Source of the DNA: Caulobacter sp.
GTDB lineage: Bacteria; Pseudomonadota; Alphaproteobacteria; Caulobacterales; Caulobacteraceae
Direction: 5' to 3'
DNA length: 64,000 bases
NCBI GenBank assembly: GCA_028291055.1
Contig: JAQGIP010000034.1
Location: 39,784-103,783 of the forward strand
The notes beneath the pieces were generated by a model. That model saw only the letters and a program-made list of their open reading frames with translations, was not told where the DNA came from and did no database searches. Positions 60,261 through 64,000 of this stretch are shown here, one piece after another. The translations under genes were made by a program, and so were the position numbers. Numbering within the stretch: position 1 is the first letter of the stretch; each line of letters starts with the position of its first letter.

Positions 60261-60649
60261 CAGGCGGCCATCCGCATCGTCATCACCGGTTGGGCGTCGT
60301 TGGCGGGGGCGATGGTCAGGATGCGCAGGCCGGAATGCACCACCCGCAGGAAGGTCCCGCCGACGGCGTTGGGCGCCAGGGTGAAGGCGACTTCGCTGGA
60401 GCGGGCGCCGGGGGTGGCCTCCCCTCCCCGCCAGCGGACGCGGAATTCGTGGGGCCGATCGGCTTCCAGGACCTCGCACTCGACGGGGCCGGTCTCGGGC
60501 ATGGCGGCGATCGAGAAGCGCGCGCCTTCCTGTGGCGTCACGTCGTTGGCGGCCAGCCATGTGGCCAGGAATTGCGGCTCCGTAAGGGCGCGCCAGACCT
60601 TTTCGGGCGGGGCGTCCAGGTCGGTCTCGACGATGATGTCTTCACTCAC
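60260..60649 (-). CDS. SRPBCC (AHSA1-like) domain protein
   Basis: 129 residues from a GTG at 60649. The AHSA1-type fold begins [28 protein letters not shown], then [33 protein letters not shown]. It ends [21 protein letters not shown]. The 5' end overlaps the ArsR stop by four bases and the 3' end overlaps the clpP start by one base, so the three are translationally coupled. Such proteins bind hydrophobic ligands; the ArsR may control it as a ligand-stress sensor. Ligand unknown. Confidence 0.87.
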   Translation of the reverse strand: MSEDIIVETDLDAPPEKVWRALTEPQFLATWLAANDVTPQEGARFSIAAMPETGPVECEVLEADRPHEFRVRWRGGEATPGARSSEVAFTLAPNAVGGTFLRVVHSGLRILTIAPANDAQPVMTMRMAA

Positions 60650-60960
60650 TGGTCCATTCCCTTCAGCACGTCCTTCAGCTTTTCGATGCGCGCGGGCCAG
60701 AAGGCGCCGTAGCGGGTGGCCCAGTCGACGAGCGGGGCCAGGCCCTTGGGCTCGGCGCGGTAATAGATGAACCGGCCCGCCCGGCGTTCGCTGACCAGAC
60801 CGGCCAGCTTGAGCGCCGCCAGATGCTGGGAGACCGCCGGCTGGCTGATCTCGAACCCCGCCTTGAGCTCGGAGACGCTGAGCTCGTCGGCGCTCAGACG
60901 TTCGAACACCGCGCGGCGGGTGGGGTCCGACAGGGCGCGGAAAACCTCGGTGTCGATCAT
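60646..60960 (-). CDS. ArsR family transcriptional regulator
   Basis: 104 residues: DTEVFRALSDPTRRAVFERLSADELSVSELKAGFEISQPAVSQHLAALKLAGLVSERRAGRFIYYRAEPKGLAPLVDW, a complete winged-helix ArsR fold. No metal-binding cysteines are visible, so it senses something other than arsenic. It heads the ArsR-SRPBCC-ClpP operon. A perfect dyad lies at 60967-60988, next to its start, as expected for autoregulation. Confidence 0.93.
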   Translation of the reverse strand: MIDTEVFRALSDPTRRAVFERLSADELSVSELKAGFEISQPAVSQHLAALKLAGLVSERRAGRFIYYRAEPKGLAPLVDWATRYGAFWPARIEKLKDVLKGMDQ

Positions 60961-60966
60961 GGGCTT

Positions 60967-60988
60967 GATATAAGTACAAACTTATATC
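60967..60988. promoter_or_regulatory. candidate ArsR operator, perfect 8-bp dyad
   Basis: GATATAAG-TACAAA-CTTATATC is an exact inverted repeat with a six-base spacer, seven bases upstream of the ArsR start. It is AT-rich in a GC-rich context. Its position and symmetry fit autorepression, but binding is not shown. Confidence 0.7.
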
Positions 60989-61002
60989 ACTGGCAAGCCC
61001 TC

Positions 61003-61209
61003 CTTCCCTCCCCGTCTGGGGAGGGACAGACGACAAAGTCGTCAGGGTGGGGCAGGTGATTATGCGGGCGCCGTCCCGGGACGGTCAGGCGCCTCGTTGG
61101 GCAGAGCCTGTTTCGACGGGTTCTTCCCCTTTGAAGGTGGAGGGCCGCGTATCCGCCTGCCCCACCCTGGCCGGTGCGCGGCCTGTCCCTCCCCAGACGG
61201 GGAGGGAAG
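61003..61209. repeat. inverted-repeat element with 27-bp perfect arms, 207 bp
   Basis: The arm at 61003-61029 (CTTCCCTCCCCGTCTGGGG.. ending GACAG) and 61183-61209 are perfect inverses. The inner arms CAGGGTGGGGCAGG (61043-61056) and CCTGCCCCACCCTG (61156-61169) are also perfect. The loop is unpaired and holds no gene. It lies between the ArsR operon promoter and the end of pyruvate kinase. Same design as the element at 42031, with different sequence. Confidence 0.85.
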
Positions 61210-61216
61210 ATGCGCC

Positions 61217-62668
61217 TTAGCTTTCCGCCGCGTTGCGGCCCACGCCGGCGACCCGCAGGGCGTTGGTCGCTCCGGTCTTGCCGAAGGGGACCCCGGCGAC
61301 CACGACGATCTCCTCGCCGCGCTGGGCGAAGCCTTCGCGCCGGGCCAGCTGGGCGGCCTTGGCCACGGCCTCGGTCATGGAGTGGACCTCTTCCACCTGC
61401 ACGGCGTGGATGCCCCAGACCAGGGCCAGGCGACGGGCGGTGGCCAGGACCGGCGTCAGGCCCAGCACCGGGACGGCGGGCCGCTCGCGCGAGACCCGCA
61501 GCGCCGAGGAGCCCGACTGGCTGAAGGCGGCGATGGCCTTGGCGCCGATGGTTTCGGCGACCTGGCGGCTGGCGCTGGCGATGGCGCCGGCGGCCACATG
61601 TTCGGGTTCCGGGCGCGAGGCGGCGGAGACGGTCTTCCAGCCCTCGTCCTGTTCCACGCGCGCGACGATGCGGTCCATCATGCGCACGGCCTCACGGGGG
61701 TATTGGCCGGCGGCGGTCTCGGCCGACAGCATCACCGCGTCGGCGCCGTCGAACACGGCGGTGGCCACGTCGGAGGCCTCGGCGCGGGTGGGCGCGGGCG
61801 AGGTGATCATGCTCTCCAGCATCTGGGTGGCGACGATGACCGGCAGCCCCATGCCCTGGGCCATGCGCACGATGCGCTTCTGGGCCAGGGGCACGTCTTC
61901 GGGCGGCAGTTCGACGCCCAGGTCGCCCCGGGCCACCATCACGGCATCGGAGATGCGCAGGATCTCCTCCAGGTCGGCCAGGGCCTGGGGCTTTTCGATC
62001 TTTGTCATCAGCCAAGCCCTGTCGCCGACGATCTCGCGGGCCTGGAGCACGTCCTCGCGCCGCTGGACGAAGGACAGGCCCACATAGTCGACGCCGATTT
62101 CGAGGGCGACGGCGATGTCGGCGATATCCTTGGGGGTCAGGGCGGGGATGGGCAGCAGCACGCCGGGGACGTTGACGCCCTTGCGGTCGGACAGCCGGCC
62201 GGCATTGAGGCAGCGGGTCTCCAGGTGGTCGTCGCGGCGGCGCGTGACCTCCAGCCGGATTTTGCCGTCGTCGAGCAGCAGGTGGGTGCCGATGCCGGCC
62301 ACGGCGATGATCTCGGGGTGCGGCAGCTCCACCCGGCGCACGTCGCCCGGCTGGTTGGACAGGTCGAGGCGGAACTCCTGGCCCGCCATCAGGTCGACAT
62401 GGCCGCCCCGGAAGCGGCCCACGCGCAGCTTCGGGCCCTGGACATCGGCCAGCACGCCGATCGGGCGGCCGGTCTTCTTTTCGACGGCGCGGATCGCGGC
62501 CATGGCGGCGCGGTGATCGTCGTGGGTCCCGTGGCTGAAGTTGAGGCGGAAGACGTCGACGCCCGCCTGGAACAGGTCGAACAGCATGTCGGCGGAATTG
62601 CTGGCGGGGCCCACCGTGGCCACGATCTTGGTGCGGCGGCGGCGGCGGGGAACGATAGCGGTGGCCAT
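61217..62668 (-). CDS. pyk: pyruvate kinase
   Basis: 483 residues from ATG 62668 (MATAIVPRRRRRTKIVATVGP; an upstream ATG 62695 is less likely). Catalytic segments: FRLNFSHGTHDDHR, the signature LMTKIEKPQALADLEEILRISDAVMVARGDLGVELP with catalytic Lys and Glu, then VATQMLESMITSPAPTRAEASDVATAVFDGADAVMLSAETAAGQYP. The C-terminal domain carries a shorter regulatory part. It converts phosphoenolpyruvate and ADP to pyruvate and ATP at the end of glycolysis. Confidence 0.96.
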   Translation of the reverse strand: MATAIVPRRRRRTKIVATVGPASNSADMLFDLFQAGVDVFRLNFSHGTHDDHRAAMAAIRAVEKKTGRPIGVLADVQGPKLRVGRFRGGHVDLMAGQEFRLDLSNQPGDVRRVELPHPEIIAVAGIGTHLLLDDGKIRLEVTRRRDDHLETRCLNAGRLSDRKGVNVPGVLLPIPALTPKDIADIAVALEIGVDYVGLSFVQRREDVLQAREIVGDRAWLMTKIEKPQALADLEEILRISDAVMVARGDLGVELPPEDVPLAQKRIVRMAQGMGLPVIVATQMLESMITSPAPTRAEASDVATAVFDGADAVMLSAETAAGQYPREAVRMMDRIVARVEQDEGWKTVSAASRPEPEHVAAGAIASASRQVAETIGAKAIAAFSQSGSSALRVSRERPAVPVLGLTPVLATARRLALVWGIHAVQVEEVHSMTEAVAKAAQLARREGFAQRGEEIVVVAGVPFGKTGATNALRVAGVGRNAAES

Positions 62669-62791
62669 GAGGCTCCGGCGGGTCACGATGGGCAAGGATT
62701 CTGCGCGCCCTAAGTAGCAAGCCGCCGCGGCGACAACTACCCCAAGGTCAGTGCCGTGTGTGCGCCGATGCCGGCGCGGGCGCCGTGGGTC

Positions 62792-63439
62792 TCACCAGTC
62801 GGCTGAAATCCCCTGGGCCTTGGCGGCCGCGCTCTGGGCGGCTTGGGCGCGGGCGTAGCCGGGGCGGGTCTTCAAGGCCTCCCAATAGGTCCTGGCGGCC
62901 TCGGGCAGCCGTGGGCCCAGGCCCACCTGATCGGCCAGCAGCAGGGCGTATCCCACCGAGATGTCCGCCGCCGTGAACCGGCCGGCGCAGACGAAGCCGT
63001 TCTCCAGAGCGGGCAGCGCGGCCTTCAAGCGGGCCAGGAACCAGCGGCCATAGTCTTCCGCGACCTGGGGCTGGCGGCGTTCCTCGGGTTCGAAGCGGCC
63101 GTAGCGCAGGACCAGGGTCTGGGGGAAGGTCAGGGTCGCTTCACCGAAATGCAGATAGTTGAGATAGGCGCCGTAGGCCGGATCGTTGACCGGCACGCCT
63201 AGCGTCCCCTGCCCGTGGCGGTCGGCGAGGTATTGGCAGATGGCGGCCGACTCCGTCATCCGCGTGTCGCCCTCGACCATCAGCGGGATGGTGCCCAACG
63301 GGTTCTCGGCCAGATAGTCCTTGGCCCGCGCGCGCGGCGGAAACGGCAGCATGCGCAGGTCATAGGCCACGCCCAGTTCCTCCAGCGCCCACAGGGGCCG
63401 GAACGAGCGGGCGTTGAAGCAGTGATAGAGGGTGATCAT
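62792..63439 (-). CDS. glutathione S-transferase family protein
   Basis: 215 residues. The thioredoxin-like domain has ITLYHCFNARSFRPLWALEELGVAYDLRMLPF and NPLGTIPLMVEGDTRMTESAAICQYLADRHG. The C-terminal helical domain has YLNYLHFGEATLTFPQTLVLRYGRF and ALENGFVCAGRFTAADISVGYALLLADQVG. Full length and intact, unlike the GST at 37410. It probably conjugates glutathione to hydrophobic compounds. Confidence 0.9.
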   Translation of the reverse strand: MITLYHCFNARSFRPLWALEELGVAYDLRMLPFPPRARAKDYLAENPLGTIPLMVEGDTRMTESAAICQYLADRHGQGTLGVPVNDPAYGAYLNYLHFGEATLTFPQTLVLRYGRFEPEERRQPQVAEDYGRWFLARLKAALPALENGFVCAGRFTAADISVGYALLLADQVGLGPRLPEAARTYWEALKTRPGYARAQAAQSAAAKAQGISADW

Positions 63440-63507
63440 CCGCCCAGCTTAGCCGCTTCGCCGCCGCGCGCGACCGCTCTGTCGCGCGCCGAGGTCCGCG
63501 CCCAGGC

Positions 63508-64000
63508 CTACTGCGGCGGATCCCCACGGCTGGCGAACGGCGCATCGCCCTCGGGCGGCCGCGCGCGGGTGACCACCGAGCGCGGAACGACGGGCGCCGG
63601 AGCGGCGGCCACCGGCGCGGGGGGCGGCACATCGAGCACCGGCGCGGGCGGGGGCGGGGGCGCCTCGATCTTCGGCGCGGCGGCGAGCGCGGTGGGCGCC
63701 GGCGCCGTCGAGGCCTTGACCACGGCGGGCTTGGCGGCGGTCGCGGCCACCGCCGTGTGGGGCGTCGTGGCGGCCGGTTCGGGCCCAACCTCGGGCGTCG
63801 CCACGAAATGCTGGGTCGGGGACGAGGGAACGGCGGCCGGAGGCGGCGCCGTGGCGACCTGCAGGTCACCGGCGGGCGGGGCCGCCGGGTTGCTGGGACG
63901 GCCCAGCATGACGACACCCACGACCACCGCCGCGACCAGGGCGCCGGCGGCGCCCACCATCAGGGGCATGCGGCCGCGCGAAGGCCGCGCCGCGCCGGCG
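63508..64000 (-). CDS. proline/alanine-rich single-pass membrane protein (5' end outside window)
   Basis: The frame is open to the right edge. The visible part has a basic segment before the helix (AARPSRGR), a membrane helix (LMVGAAGALVAAVVVGVVML) and a periplasmic Pro/Ala-rich tail of about 130 residues ending SRGDPPQ. Shared words with the protein at 41330 (VATPEV; PVL-D/T-VP; a final PPQ) and the same helix position show a paralogue. About 60 N-terminal residues are probably missing. Confidence 0.7.
   Translation of the reverse strand, partial: AGAARPSRGRMPLMVGAAGALVAAVVVGVVMLGRPSNPAAPPAGDLQVATAPPPAAVPSSPTQHFVATPEVGPEPAATTPHTAVAATAAKPAVVKASTAPAPTALAAAPKIEAPPPPPAPVLDVPPPAPVAAAPAPVVPRSVVTRARPPEGDAPFASRGDPPQ

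Overview
The window reads as chromosome of a high-G+C alphaproteobacterium, most likely a member of the Caulobacteraceae (Phenylobacterium or Caulobacter type). The reasons are two large TonB-dependent receptors, repeated fatty-acid and acyl-CoA genes, SIMPL-domain periplasmic proteins, TPR-sulfotransferase and TMEM175-type genes, and short inverted-repeat elements between genes. The genus is an inference; no rRNA or other phylogenetic marker is present.

Positions 1 to about 27,000 form one large acyl-CoA catabolic cluster. It holds two MFS permeases, a TonB-dependent receptor, three AMP-forming acyl-CoA ligases, a patatin lipase, four crotonase-fold hydratases and five acyl-CoA dehydrogenases. 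Four of the dehydrogenases sit as two unlike, adjacent pairs. There is also a double-hotdog MaoC hydratase, an SDR hydroxyacyl-CoA dehydrogenase, a 2,4-dienoyl-CoA-reductase-like SDR, a degenerate SDR, two nitronate-monooxygenase-like flavoproteins, and regulators of the TetR, GntR/FCD and MerR families. The promoter regions of the cluster share a CTAG-centred dyad (best copy GTCTAACTAGGTAGAC), which points to one regulon. No thiolase lies in the cluster. The content fits uptake, CoA activation and beta-oxidation-like shortening of a bulky carboxylic acid (terpenoid, steroid-like or branched). The substrate is not readable from sequence.

Positions 26,900 to 34,900 carry a tRNA with a CAU anticodon (it overlaps the end of the second flavoprotein gene), exported SIMPL, M23 and hypothetical proteins, a small winged-helix regulator beside a membrane protein, a GST and an exported D-amino-acid-oxidase-like flavoprotein. 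From about 34,850 to 36,800 a patch with lower G+C holds three orphan genes. Then come a secreted hypothetical protein, a frameshifted GST, a PDZ protein, a FATP-type ligase and a proline-rich membrane protein that has a paralogue cut by the right edge of the window.

Positions 42,000 to 64,000 are mostly housekeeping and envelope functions. They include thiC with its TPP riboswitch, three tandem paralogous membrane proteins ending in -FD, a TPR-sulfotransferase, a second TonB-dependent receptor, a YpfJ-type metallopeptidase, two tandem TPR proteins and a D-cysteine desulfhydrase / Asp-Glu racemase pair. They also include a TMEM175-like channel, an acetyltransferase, a methyltransferase, a thiolase, an ArsR-SRPBCC-ClpP operon, pyruvate kinase and a GST. 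Three different intergenic inverted-repeat elements lie here.
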